IMG/VR virus record: IMGVR_UViG_3300032116_014461
Location: 1-64,000 of that record
Strand: one strand, 5' to 3'
From: a virus
Length of the DNA: 64,000 bases
The position numbers and the translations under genes are program-made. Positions 8,201 to 18,000 of this stretch are shown here, piece by piece. How positions within the stretch are numbered: position 1 is the first letter of the stretch; the number at the start of each line of letters is the position of its first letter. The notes beneath the pieces were generated by a model that worked only from the letters and a program-made list of their open reading frames with translations, did no database searches and was not told where the DNA came from.

Positions 8201-10354
8201 ATTAATGTTGGATTTCAACCATGGTCTGTAATATGCGATGTCACCAATAATAGAGTCTACGCATCTATCTCCGGTTCTAATAGGGTTAGTGTCATAGACG
8301 GCAACAATAATACTATTATTGGCAATATTGTTACTGCAAATATACCAAGATACATGGCATTAGATACCGTAAATAACAAACTCTATATATCTCATGTTGG
8401 TGCTAACTCTGTTGGAGTTGCTAATGTAAATAATATTACAGCCAATATGACTTTACAAAATTCCATCTCTATTTTGGGTACCCCTCTTGGCTTGGCCGTA
8501 GATTCCGTAAATAATAAATTATATGTTGGATTCTCTGCATCTTCTTTGTCTAATATTAGAGTTATTAACACAGCTAATTTAGCTACAATATCAACCACAA
8601 ATTTAGAGACAAACACATTTCCATTTGACCTGAAGCTGACCAATGATGCAAGTAAGCTGATTATAGCCGAGAGCAATAACAATACATTAGCTATAATGAA
8701 TACAACGACCTACATTGTATCATCTAGGGTGTCCTTGGGGGCTAGGCCAGGCGGTCTTGTATTAGATGCTCAAAACAAGGCATATGTTTCTGGTTACGAC
8801 CAAAATAGTCTGATTACAGTAGATACGAATACCGGAGCTATTGTTAATAGAACTATAGTAATAAATGGAACTAGTCAAGTAGAAAATATAGCCTTGGCTA
8901 ATAATAAAATTTATCTAGTCGGATGGACTACTAGTAAAATCTATACTGTTGAATTGTCAACATCGTATGCTGTTATTCCTGGTATGGAATATAAGCCAGT
9001 ATCACACATTAATTGGTATAATGCTGCACGTTATACTAATTGGTTATCTAATGGTAAACCGAATGGTGTTCAATCATCAACTACAACAGAAAATGGAGCA
9101 TATCAACTATCTGGTAATAGTGGTAATCCAACGCTTAATATTACTAATCCAAATACTGGATCGGCACCATCTTATTTTCTGCCATCTAGAAACCAATGGT
9201 ACAAAGCCGCATACTATAAGGGCGGTAGTACCAATGCTGGGTATTGGCTATATGGTAATGCATCAGACACACTCAATCCAGCATATTTGTTTGGTAACAG
9301 CTTAGAGAATTTACCATCTTCCAACAGTGTTGTTAGAGTAAGAAAAGATGGTCTAGTTGTTGTTGCTGGTCAGGGTTTTGTATTGATGTCAAATATAATG
9401 CCCAATAGTATTCCAAGTTGGAATTATCATACCCTCTCCGAATTAGCGGAACCTGTTGATATACTATTTGGAGACAATAATAGGATTATTATCCTACAAA
9501 AGGCTTTGGGTACAGTTTCGGCTAATAATAAATACTATTATAGCGATGCGGTTAATTATGCTAATACATATCCAACAATTAACTGGAATATTGGTACATT
9601 ACCAGCCACCACATCCACAACCACCATAGGTGCATCGTCTTATGATAATGGTGTTTTTGTTGTTGTACCATTAGGTGCTTCCTTATCTGCTTCTTCTTTT
9701 GTTTCCTACGATGGCATTAGTTGGAATACGATTTCTTCTACAGTATTATCTAATAAAATATGGAGAGGTCTGGCTAGTAAGAGTAATCTATTTGTTGCTG
9801 TGGGAGACAATTCTCCATTAGCTGCCATTAGCTATAGTGATATTAGAGTTACTCCTACACCCACTACCACCCCAACAGTTACACCATCTAATTTAGGTAT
9901 AGTTATTACACAACATCCTAAGAATGTTGATATAGTTTTAGTAGCAGATAATAATGCTGGCGGAGTAGCTATATTTAGTGTAGTTGCTTCTTCTAGACAA
10001 CCCATATCATATCAGTGGTATGAGTCTGTTAATAATGGAGCGTTTGTTGCTATTCCAGGAGCCACACTAAATAGTTTATCTATCAATAATATAACCAGTA
10101 GTAAACATAATAATAGATACTATGTAAAACTAACTTCTGGAACTATTATTGTTGATAGCAATATAGCAACATTAAATGTATTTACTAATTCGCCTATTGC
10201 TATTTTACAACAACCCAGTAGTACGACAGCAGTTAATGCATCAGCATCCTTTACTGTATTGGCCACTATTAATTATCCTTCTCCAACACCAACTACCACA
10301 ACAACCACAACCCCAACACCTACTCCCACAGTGACACCCTCTGCGTCTGTGTGA
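5201..10354 (+). CDS. Giant mosaic adhesin: RCC1 propeller, LamG, BNR, permuted FGE-like module with inserted propeller, Ig
   Basis: A 1717-residue protein; AAGGA lies upstream of the ATG. Modules in order are RCC1 repeats (1-146, WGDNAYGQLG type), a LamG/concanavalin-like domain (about 147-356) that interrupts one RCC1 blade, further RCC1 blades (360-543), and a Thr/Pro linker (550-611). BNR-like sequence (615-766) follows, then a permuted FGE-like module: C-half at 787-876 (DMTGNVDEW, GFRVA), N-half starting at 884 (KYPVTNIEY). The N-half is interrupted by a YVTN-type propeller (about 947-1253) and resumes at YKPVSHINW (to about 1363). Then come BNR-like sequence (1370-1548), a short linker, one Ig-like domain (1566-1663), the first third of another Ig domain, and a Thr/Pro tail. 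Likely a virion fibre or receptor-binding protein. Confidence 0.85.
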   Translation: MANFRNLITGNGILLGLSDDNQMYVLGDNTNKNLVSRIGNDGPLYAAGWKSASVNAKHSAAITNNGQLYVWGDNAYGQLGVGGSISSSMDPILLDNSEWLSVSCGARHTIAIQKDGSLWGWGSNQFGQLGPNASAIQYIPYRISEPSFNNVSLLLHLNGFAGTTNISDSSLLPKNVRIVGSGRLSSTQSKFGGMSYYYGDTTNSAIDANGSYEDLKFGTGDFTIEGYFYLNSNSSDNFLYDTRHPSYGGDGSYAYVTSTGILNVEGQTTIVMPTNRWVHVAFSRQSGILRTFFDGVLVYTQTSTANYNSGYCYIGGAAYYPVGASPFRGYIDEIRVTKGISRYVSAFTAPAVQFIDSSDAYLKISAGSFFNLAIKADNTLWSWGDNSYGQLGTSSTVVSRPTLLQVGLDNNWKDIVCGDSHALAVKLDGSLYSWGYNSFGQCGLGTLNESYSSPVAVTGVADGVVNYPILGITLDNEKRIACGKNHSFIIARTSLGDNILYGAGDNSNSQLGTGNNDPKRIFTAIDLSRRFVSTDAGVNHSLGKLDLPENQPTPSPTATTTPTPTLTATTTPTVTPTKTTTPTVTPTQSSTPVGPPPSPSPTTTISPTPSLPARAGFSWFPINIVSRALNSIVYSSKLDRFVAMPRNGNIPAISENSTATSWIDTNALPASMAEPEVIDAKHYLFSYEPSISTRSNGNNIAISNDGFNWINNTVVRTDSNNYSITSAASYAHPSSVDGHIIAVGPVANSGSRTALRYKKITVKDTNNITASMIPERDFAPFLDTNNRPILTANTANYNNYVGSVTDVRYNGGPSYYGAMDMTGNVDEWTSTSGTGGTSFVALGGNYTTINPSKNSTVSIPSSINTVATRGFRVASITNPTTNYGEFVSVGDINNDSDNGIGSVTSEYRIAKYPVTNIEYVEFLNAVQPSGSISELHNIPAITDKDIGIKLPYTISSTIETNSNYSKGIAINPNTNRAYVCKYYDNTVVVINLNTLTIEATINVGFQPWSVICDVTNNRVYASISGSNRVSVIDGNNNTIIGNIVTANIPRYMALDTVNNKLYISHVGANSVGVANVNNITANMTLQNSISILGTPLGLAVDSVNNKLYVGFSASSLSNIRVINTANLATISTTNLETNTFPFDLKLTNDASKLIIAESNNNTLAIMNTTTYIVSSRVSLGARPGGLVLDAQNKAYVSGYDQNSLITVDTNTGAIVNRTIVINGTSQVENIALANNKIYLVGWTTSKIYTVELSTSYAVIPGMEYKPVSHINWYNAARYTNWLSNGKPNGVQSSTTTENGAYQLSGNSGNPTLNITNPNTGSAPSYFLPSRNQWYKAAYYKGGSTNAGYWLYGNASDTLNPAYLFGNSLENLPSSNSVVRVRKDGLVVVAGQGFVLMSNIMPNSIPSWNYHTLSELAEPVDILFGDNNRIIILQKALGTVSANNKYYYSDAVNYANTYPTINWNIGTLPATTSTTTIGASSYDNGVFVVVPLGASLSASSFVSYDGISWNTISSTVLSNKIWRGLASKSNLFVAVGDNSPLAAISYSDIRVTPTPTTTPTVTPSNLGIVITQHPKNVDIVLVADNNAGGVAIFSVVASSRQPISYQWYESVNNGAFVAIPGATLNSLSINNITSSKHNNRYYVKLTSGTIIVDSNIATLNVFTNSPIAILQQPSSTTAVNASASFTVLATINYPSPTPTTTTTTTPTPTPTVTPSASV
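6856..7032 (+). repeat. Thr/Pro codon-repeat linker in the 5201-10354 gene
   Basis: About 59 codons of Thr/Pro/Ser-rich repeat separate the RCC1 propeller from the BNR and FGE-like part. A short relative occurs at about 9850-9888. Similar linkers are at 18022-18132 and 18838-18912 in the LamG gene. Confidence 0.85.
10276..10351 (+). repeat. Thr/Pro tail that ends a gene inside an Ig domain
   Basis: About 25 codons (start PSPTPTTTTTT, end PSASV), then TGA. It directly follows the A/B strands of an Ig-like domain (QQPSSTTAVNASASFTVLAT). The rest of that domain begins right after the start codon of the next gene, so the linker plus gene boundary sit inside one fold. Confidence 0.75.
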
Positions 10355-10400
10355 ATGGTGTAATTACTAATATAATTCATTTAATATTAAAGGCTAAATT

Positions 10401-13400
10401 ATGGGATTAACGTATCAATGGCAAGTATCAACAGATAGTACGGCGACAGTATTCGTTGACTTACAAGACGGTCCATTGGTATCTGGAACCAAGACTCAAA
10501 CACTATTATTTAATAATTTAACAGTAGCAGATAACAATAAAAAATATCGTGTTGTTATTGGCAGTACAGATTTTAATGTGGCTCCTGTGGTTAGTGATGC
10601 CGCCACACTATTTACAGCACCGACAATCACTTTGAGCACAATAGCCGATATTGCTACAACAGACACAACAGCAACATTTAGTATTAGTGGTGTTGCGAAT
10701 ACTGGGGTAATTAGTTATCAATGGCAGAAAAGAATACCATGCGCCCCGACTGCCACAGAACCATGCTTTATTAATTTGGTAGACCAAGCAGGCTCAGTAA
10801 GCGGATCACTTACGCCGAATCTAACATTATCCGGCTTAACAGCCTCTGTACACAATAATTCTCAATATAGAGTTGTAGCTAGCGCACAGTGTTGTGGAAC
10901 AACAGCTATTACACAATCATCAAATACAGCCACATTACAGGTTGCTACAGTAGGACAATCATTATTTATTACTAAAGATTTGACAGATGCTATAATCGCT
11001 ACAGATAAAACTGCTTCTTTTAATATTGAAATTCAAACAACAACCACAAATTCTACACCAGTACCAGTAACATTTGTATGGCAGAAATTAGTGGGTGGCA
11101 ACTGGACCAATGTTACTAATAATCAGCCGATTCAAAGTTCGGTTATCAGTTCTACACTATTACTATATAAGCAAACTCTTTCTATTATTGGAGCCGCCGA
11201 CAATGAATCTTACAGGGTTATGGTTAGCGACGGCAGATCATCTCTTACCAGCCTAACTGCAAAAACCAAAAATCCGGCAACCTGTGCCGATTGTGGTGGC
11301 AGTGGTACTGGAGATCCTCACTTTTATTTAGGAAATAATTACGGTTTTGATGATAATCCCATTGTTAATGGACATAAAGAAATTGTAATGCTTTATATTA
11401 AGAATAAAAAAGACAATACAGAACACGTATTAACTTGTAAAAATACTGGAACTTTTGGTAGGTCTTCTCCATATAATGTAGAAAGAACTTCTTATACACA
11501 ATTTAAAGATGGTAAGATAGTTGGTACCAGAGTAGACAACGCCAAAGCAGATATGATGGGCGTAGCTATGATGAACGCCAGCCCAGGAACTTTCGGTTTT
11601 AAATGGTCAATATTGAATGCTGCAAATATCAATAAAGCACCAGATTTAGATATAGTAATTGGCGGCGCTTGGTATTGGATGTGTAAATCTTTAATTCAAT
11701 ATCTAAAAAAGAATCCAGCTTTTATGAACCTAGGATGGCCATATATCGGTTGGATTCATGCGGATGGTATTGGTTTGGGATTGGCTCCGTATAATCTTAT
11801 CAGAGAGAATTTTGAAATAGATAATTTATATCTTAAAAATAGTGGAAGTGCAAATATCGATGGTTTTTATATAGCTTCTAGTAAAGATGATAAAAATAGC
11901 ACCAGATACAACAAAGACAACAGTGCCTACTCTATTATTAGAGATCGTGGAATATGGCAAATTAAAACTAGAGTATTGTCTACTGTTAACGCTAGTATGA
12001 TTTCTAATACTAAATTTAGTATTAGTATATCTAAGTATGTAGATGCTGAAAGTTTAAGCGTAGGACTTGGTGTTGGTGGTACAACCGCTGGTATGTTTTC
12101 TGGCAATCCTGTGATATCTTCTATCTCATATAATTATCCTACCCAAGCCCGTGCCAGAGAAGACCAAACAGCCATCACTGCTGAAATTACCGTTAGTGGT
12201 GGACAGATTCTTAATAGCGGATCAGTAATATTTGGATATTTTGTAGACACAACAAATGGTAATAATACAGTTACTCTTCCAAATATATTTACCGCCGCTG
12301 ATACATATATTGGTCAAAAAATTAATATTACCGGCGCCACAGCCGCTAATACCACAATTACTAATATTAACGGAAACACATTAACATTAAGTAGTAATTG
12401 CACAGCCACCGGTAGATTCCCATTGGAAATTATTTATGCTGAATCTTTTGAAGACAATACTATTTCTCCAGATTTGTCTGGTGGATGGCTGAAAGATAAA
12501 AATATTATTCTAGATATCAAATTATTACCGTTATTATCTAGTCCCGAAGGATTATCAAAAATTTCAGAAGATATTAGTGCAAACCCTCGTTTTTGGCACG
12601 AACTATCATTAGCATTATCTGGTAAACCATTAGATGGAACTCCTGTAAATAGTATTGTATCTCATCCCAAAGATACCATTTCTATCAATGGAACAGCGTC
12701 GTTTACTGTTACTGCTGAATTTACTAATTCTAAATATCAGTGGCAAAAATCAACCAATAATGGCGTATCTTGGACAGATATTGCTGGTGCCACAAATTCT
12801 ACTTTAGTTGTTAACGCCATCAAATCTGATAATGGTACATTATACAGAGTAAAAGTAGATAGCCTACTGACTAGCAATAGTGCCAAACTATCCGTTCCTG
12901 CGACTTTAAAAATTACTCAAGAACCTTCAAATGTGAATGCTACTAATCTAGAGGCTGTATTTAGTGTGGTGGCTAGTGGCGTACAGCCCATAACATATCA
13001 GTGGCAGAAATCAGACGATAACGGTATTAACTTTACTAATGTTGCCAACAATAATTTATCAACTTTAGCATTAAGTAATCTGAGAGCCGAAGATGACAAC
13101 GATCTATATAAAGTTTTAATATCAGATGGTGCTGGGGACTCTTACGCCTCAGCCCCTTATAGGCTATCTATAAACCCAGTACTTTCTGTTACGTCACAAC
13201 CAACAGACCAAACAGCCTCAGAAGAAGAAACGGCCACATTTAATGTCTCCGGAGTTTGCAACAACGGACTACTTAAATATCTATGGGAAGTATCAACAAA
13301 TAATGGCGTATCATACGCCGTAGTTGGACAACCTTCTTATTCTGGTATACTAAACTTAAGTGGACTTAAAATTTATGACAATAATAAGCTATATAGAGCC

Positions 13401-15074
13401 AAGCTTATTTCTGACATTAAGAATAATTTTATTTATTCTAGTGGTGCGAGATTATTGGTTCCTAACAGCCTTACAATAATTACTCAGCCAGCAAACACTA
13501 TTTCTTCTAGCGGAAATGCCACCTTTTCCGTGGGTGCAAATTCTACTCAGCCGCCATTGAGTTATCAGTGGCAAACACAAGCCCCTCAGTCTAATAACTG
13601 GACAGATCTCGTATCTGCAACAGGATCTACCCTAAATATTTCTGGACTAAAACTGGTAGACGATAACACTAAATATAGAGTCGTATTAACAGATCAAAGA
13701 GGTTCTGTTTATAGTGAAAATGCTATTGTAGATACCACTCCACAGATTTCTATTACACAAAACATTTCTGGTTATACTAGTAATGACTATAAGCTCAATC
13801 TTAGAGTTGATGCTGCTATTTTAACAACCACACTAGAAAACACCTCTGGAAGTTTGGCATATAATTGGGAAAAGGCCAACCCTGGGTCTAGCTTATTTTC
13901 TCCACTAACCGGCATACCAGCTAGTCAAAACTATTTATTAGAAGACCTTAAGGTGGCAGACAGCGGAGTAAGATATAGGGTTAGATTGAGCCTACCCGGA
14001 GCTAGAGATGTTTACTCTAACACAGCTCAAATAGATGTACCACAATCTATTACAGTGAATGTTAAAACTCCTATTGTAGCAAAAATTAATTATCCTAATA
14101 CTGATATAACTTTATCTGTTGATGCCACCACTAAAGTACCACCACTAAGTTATCAATGGCAAAAAACTAGTACTACCAATAGTATTATCAACTATCAGTT
14201 CCCTAATAATGATCCTTTCTATGATAGGGTCGAACTCTTTATGGAAATGAGTGGTGTTTCTGGCACAAGATCTTTCATAGATTCTACCAACAAAACTTAT
14301 ATTATTCCATATAGAGACGATTCTATATATAACCAATCTGCTGATATCAAATTATCTAATTTAGATTTTAAGTCTGCTCCTACTAGTGCTAGATTTAATG
14401 ATATATATAGTCATTTAAGAGTATTTGATAGTGGCAATAGTTTATATTTTGGTAATAAGAATTTTACTATAGAATATTGGTATAAACCAACAGCATATTC
14501 TGAAATGAGCGTTGTTTCTCGTAGACGTAATAGTTCATGGCCTAATTATGGTAATGTTGGCTGGACTTTAAGTAGTACTCGTTTTAGAGCTAAAATAGGA
14601 GGAGTTTGGAGTAATGATTGGATTAATGATAATGGTAATCTAGCTACTATACCAGTAAACGAATGGACACACGTCGCATTGACTCGCTATAATAATACAT
14701 ATAGATTATTTAGAAATGGTTCGATGGTTGGCAGTTTCTTTAATGACGGAATACTAGACGAAACTTCTGGACCGTTGGTAATAGGAACATCTAGTTCTAC
14801 TCAGATTGATGGAACAGAAAATAGTTATAGTTTGGTTGGTTTTCTAGATAATTTAAGAGTTACTGTTGGATTGGCTAGATATACACAAAACTTTATTCCA
14901 GATACTATAATAGATACTGATTATCAAGTTGCTACTACTAGCAATACTTTTACAAATATACCAAATGCGACAGGCAACACACTGACATTAGAAGGATTGA
15001 CTAGCACCAATAACCTAGAACAATATAGGGTTGTTCTAACGGATCCTGTTTCTACAGTTATAATAGAGAACTGA
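10401..15074 (+). CDS. Ig-repeat fibre protein with GDPHF-type insert and terminal LamG
   Basis: A 1557-residue protein with an AAAGG ribosome site. It begins inside an Ig-like fold: after Met-Gly the sequence is LTYQWQ, the C strand of an Ig domain whose first strands are at the end of the preceding gene. Two more Ig-like domains (about 73-180, 181-294) follow. A roughly 450-residue region opens with GDPHFYLG, recalling the start of von Willebrand factor D domains but not confirmed beyond that motif. Five further Ig-like domains (about 750-1215) carry the YQWQ...L...YRV pattern. The last Ig domain is interrupted after YQWQK by a LamG-type domain (roughly 1270-1500) and resumes before the stop. 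TGA ends the gene two codons before the next ATG, in the same frame. Probably a long virion fibre. Confidence 0.85.
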   Translation: MGLTYQWQVSTDSTATVFVDLQDGPLVSGTKTQTLLFNNLTVADNNKKYRVVIGSTDFNVAPVVSDAATLFTAPTITLSTIADIATTDTTATFSISGVANTGVISYQWQKRIPCAPTATEPCFINLVDQAGSVSGSLTPNLTLSGLTASVHNNSQYRVVASAQCCGTTAITQSSNTATLQVATVGQSLFITKDLTDAIIATDKTASFNIEIQTTTTNSTPVPVTFVWQKLVGGNWTNVTNNQPIQSSVISSTLLLYKQTLSIIGAADNESYRVMVSDGRSSLTSLTAKTKNPATCADCGGSGTGDPHFYLGNNYGFDDNPIVNGHKEIVMLYIKNKKDNTEHVLTCKNTGTFGRSSPYNVERTSYTQFKDGKIVGTRVDNAKADMMGVAMMNASPGTFGFKWSILNAANINKAPDLDIVIGGAWYWMCKSLIQYLKKNPAFMNLGWPYIGWIHADGIGLGLAPYNLIRENFEIDNLYLKNSGSANIDGFYIASSKDDKNSTRYNKDNSAYSIIRDRGIWQIKTRVLSTVNASMISNTKFSISISKYVDAESLSVGLGVGGTTAGMFSGNPVISSISYNYPTQARAREDQTAITAEITVSGGQILNSGSVIFGYFVDTTNGNNTVTLPNIFTAADTYIGQKINITGATAANTTITNINGNTLTLSSNCTATGRFPLEIIYAESFEDNTISPDLSGGWLKDKNIILDIKLLPLLSSPEGLSKISEDISANPRFWHELSLALSGKPLDGTPVNSIVSHPKDTISINGTASFTVTAEFTNSKYQWQKSTNNGVSWTDIAGATNSTLVVNAIKSDNGTLYRVKVDSLLTSNSAKLSVPATLKITQEPSNVNATNLEAVFSVVASGVQPITYQWQKSDDNGINFTNVANNNLSTLALSNLRAEDDNDLYKVLISDGAGDSYASAPYRLSINPVLSVTSQPTDQTASEEETATFNVSGVCNNGLLKYLWEVSTNNGVSYAVVGQPSYSGILNLSGLKIYDNNKLYRAKLISDIKNNFIYSSGARLLVPNSLTIITQPANTISSSGNATFSVGANSTQPPLSYQWQTQAPQSNNWTDLVSATGSTLNISGLKLVDDNTKYRVVLTDQRGSVYSENAIVDTTPQISITQNISGYTSNDYKLNLRVDAAILTTTLENTSGSLAYNWEKANPGSSLFSPLTGIPASQNYLLEDLKVADSGVRYRVRLSLPGARDVYSNTAQIDVPQSITVNVKTPIVAKINYPNTDITLSVDATTKVPPLSYQWQKTSTTNSIINYQFPNNDPFYDRVELFMEMSGVSGTRSFIDSTNKTYIIPYRDDSIYNQSADIKLSNLDFKSAPTSARFNDIYSHLRVFDSGNSLYFGNKNFTIEYWYKPTAYSEMSVVSRRRNSSWPNYGNVGWTLSSTRFRAKIGGVWSNDWINDNGNLATIPVNEWTHVALTRYNNTYRLFRNGSMVGSFFNDGILDETSGPLVIGTSSSTQIDGTENSYSLVGFLDNLRVTVGLARYTQNFIPDTIIDTDYQVATTSNTFTNIPNATGNTLTLEGLTSTNNLEQYRVVLTDPVSTVIIEN

Positions 15075-15077
15075 AAA

Positions 15078-18000
15078 ATGACACAAATTTATACCTCGAA
15101 TACAGTATTAGTAACAGCCAAAGCTCCTATTGTGAACTTTTCCGAGGGAGACTCTGCTACGTTAGTCGCAGATGTAAATATAATATGGATCAACCCCGGT
15201 TCCGCACAAAGGTTTTTAACTCATAAATGGCAGGAGTCAAATGACAACGGCGTGACTTGGAGAGATATTAGTTCTGGAACCACAGACCACCCCTTATCAA
15301 ACAATAATCTAGCGCCCACAAAAACTACTTCATTATTAGATAATCAATTAACTGATTTAGAACTATCAGAATTTAATATAGCTAAAACCAAACCTATTGT
15401 AGCATCTTTAACTGTTGATAATGTATTATTAAATCAAGATAATTATTTATATAGATGCATAGTATTATTATATAATAATGACCTTAATACTATAGAGAGT
15501 GCTGGAACTAGTCAGAATATTTTTCTAAATGTTTCAGAGAAGAAAACAGGACACATATTACCAGCTTTCGATATTCCTTGGGATCCAATGAATCCTCGTG
15601 GTGTTATCAAGTCTGGTAATCTAAAGTTTGATCAGAATACAAAAATTGAACTCTTTAAACTAACTAAAGATGCTTGTGGCACCCAATGGCGAATTATAGA
15701 AGTAGGTTATAGTTCACAATATTTAAATGGAAATATCACTAATGGTATACCTGTCGGATTACCCAAGACGTATGGACCAAATGACCAAACATATCCAGGA
15801 TATATGGAATTACAATTTTACTGTAATAATAATTGGGTCACTCAAGAATCTTGGATTTCTTTAGAAGGAAATGACGAACACACCCTTGACAAATACGGTC
15901 CAGTGTCCCCTGTAACAATAGCAATTAACGGACAAACACTACTTCAAGAAACTTCTCTTGGTACACAAGATAATCCATTGGTAATTCAGCCAACACCAAG
16001 TGCCGATGGGGATACATCTTTAAATGTTACTGGTGCTTCATCTAGTAGTTCGGTATCTGTGTCTTGGAATGGTACTGCTTTGGGTCTTGGCGGGGTTATT
16101 GGTATCCAAGCGGCTGGTACACAAACTATCACAGTTCCAGCATCTTTTGCGTTGCCAGTACAGGTAACTATTACTGGTGGATGCGATGATGATCTAGTTG
16201 TCAATGGACAAATTATTAATCAAGATAACAGTGCCGGTTCTGTTAATTATACTTTTAGTTGTGAGACTAGAACATTCACTGTAAGTGTTTATAATGCTGT
16301 AGCGGGTGGGACTGCCTATGACTACAATATTTCTTTTGCTGGCACTCAAAGTAATAACACTGCCGTATCATCTATTAGAGCAGATACCACGAACATATTA
16401 ACGATATCACAAGCTTCTGAGACAAAGAATGTTACAATTAATGGAAATAATAATAGCTGGACCGAAGCAGGTATCAATGTACAACAAGGATCTAGACTGT
16501 TTATATCCACAACAGGAAACATACAGTGGTCTACAAATAATTTTAGTAGTCCTTCTGGAGTAGCCTCTGGCAATAATATTCTATATAGTGGTATCCCTCA
16601 ATCTGCTCTAGTCGGTCGTATTGGTACTACGGGAACTCCTTTCTATGTTGGCGAAAACTATAATAGTTTTGCTGATAGTAGTGGTCCGTTATTTTTATCT
16701 GTTAATGACAATATTAAAAATGATAATACTGGATCGTATATATCTGTAATTAAATACGCAACTCCTGATCCATTGGGTATTAAGGTCACCACACTGAATC
16801 CTGAAGCTTATGATGTTAATACTCAAGATCTGGACTTTTCAAAAGTATCTTTATTATTAACAGCTGATGATGATTCTATTAGTGATGTTTCTATTAAGAA
16901 TAGAACTTTTACCAGTTCATCTGTTGATTTTACTAATCAAATTAGTACTTTTGGAGAATATTCTTCTGGTTATACCAATAATGGTTATACTGTTACTAAT
17001 TCTGATAGTTCGTTAGGTTTTGCTGGGGACTTTACTATTGAAGGGTGGTTTTATTTTACAAAAAATAATGTTGGATATCAAGGCTTGATGTCTACCTATA
17101 GAACTAGTGATATTAGTGGATGGATATTGGTATTAGAAAGTAATAATACATTAAGATTTTATGCCACAAATGCTGGAATTACGTGGTATTGGCCAATGTC
17201 TATATCCTCTAATTACGTACCCACACTAAATAAATGGACATATATAGTTATTCAAAGACTTGGGTCATCAGCGAAAATGTTTGTTGACGGCATAGAGGTT
17301 GGGTCTACATCTAATAATCTCGATATTACGAGTGGCTCTAAGATAGAAATAGGTAGTTATTTATATTTTCCTGGTGGACGCAAATCATTACAGGGATATG
17401 TGGGTGAAGTTAGAATCACAAAAGGATTAGCTAGATATCCACTAAATAATCCACAAATTCCTAATAAGCCATTTCCCAAAAAATCTTATAGTGCTACTCA
17501 AATTATAGATATTTCTGGTAGTCAAAAATCAGCCACTCCAGTATATGATAGTAGCGGCAAATTCTTATACTATGAATTTAATTCGAAAAATAGCTATATT
17601 GGACCATATAATGAACCAGGACAGTTGAGTTTGGTATACTCCTATAGTAATGGCACACAAGTATCTGCTCAGACACCGGGAGAAGCATACTTTCAAGCTT
17701 TTGATGGCAGTAATAGATATTTTAGAAAATTAGGTGTTTATGATCTAGATTGTTGTTATCAATATCCTAGTTACTCTCCTGATGATGGTTATTATATTCT
17801 AACTAAAAGGGCAGATGGTCAGTGCGTAGTATTCGACAGTGTTAGGTGGTATGCTGTCAATGGATATGAAAAAGGTAAAATAATTCCGTGTATTACTATT
17901 CCTGAGTCTATTGGACATCCTAATGATAGTGCTACATGGAGATCTATGGGATATGGTAATAACTGTTGCAATACAGACGGTACAAAAAATTATTATGAAC

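Noticed and set aside
2100-9290. Diversity-generating retroelement, because FGE/C-type-lectin folds are common DGR targets
   Set aside because: No reverse-transcriptase gene is seen on either strand, and no obvious adenine-biased template copy near the lectin-like halves was noticed. An RT outside the window cannot be excluded.
8949-9305. Plus-strand frame inside the FGE-like region
   Set aside because: It overlaps a well-supported gene in another frame and has no recognisable protein features.
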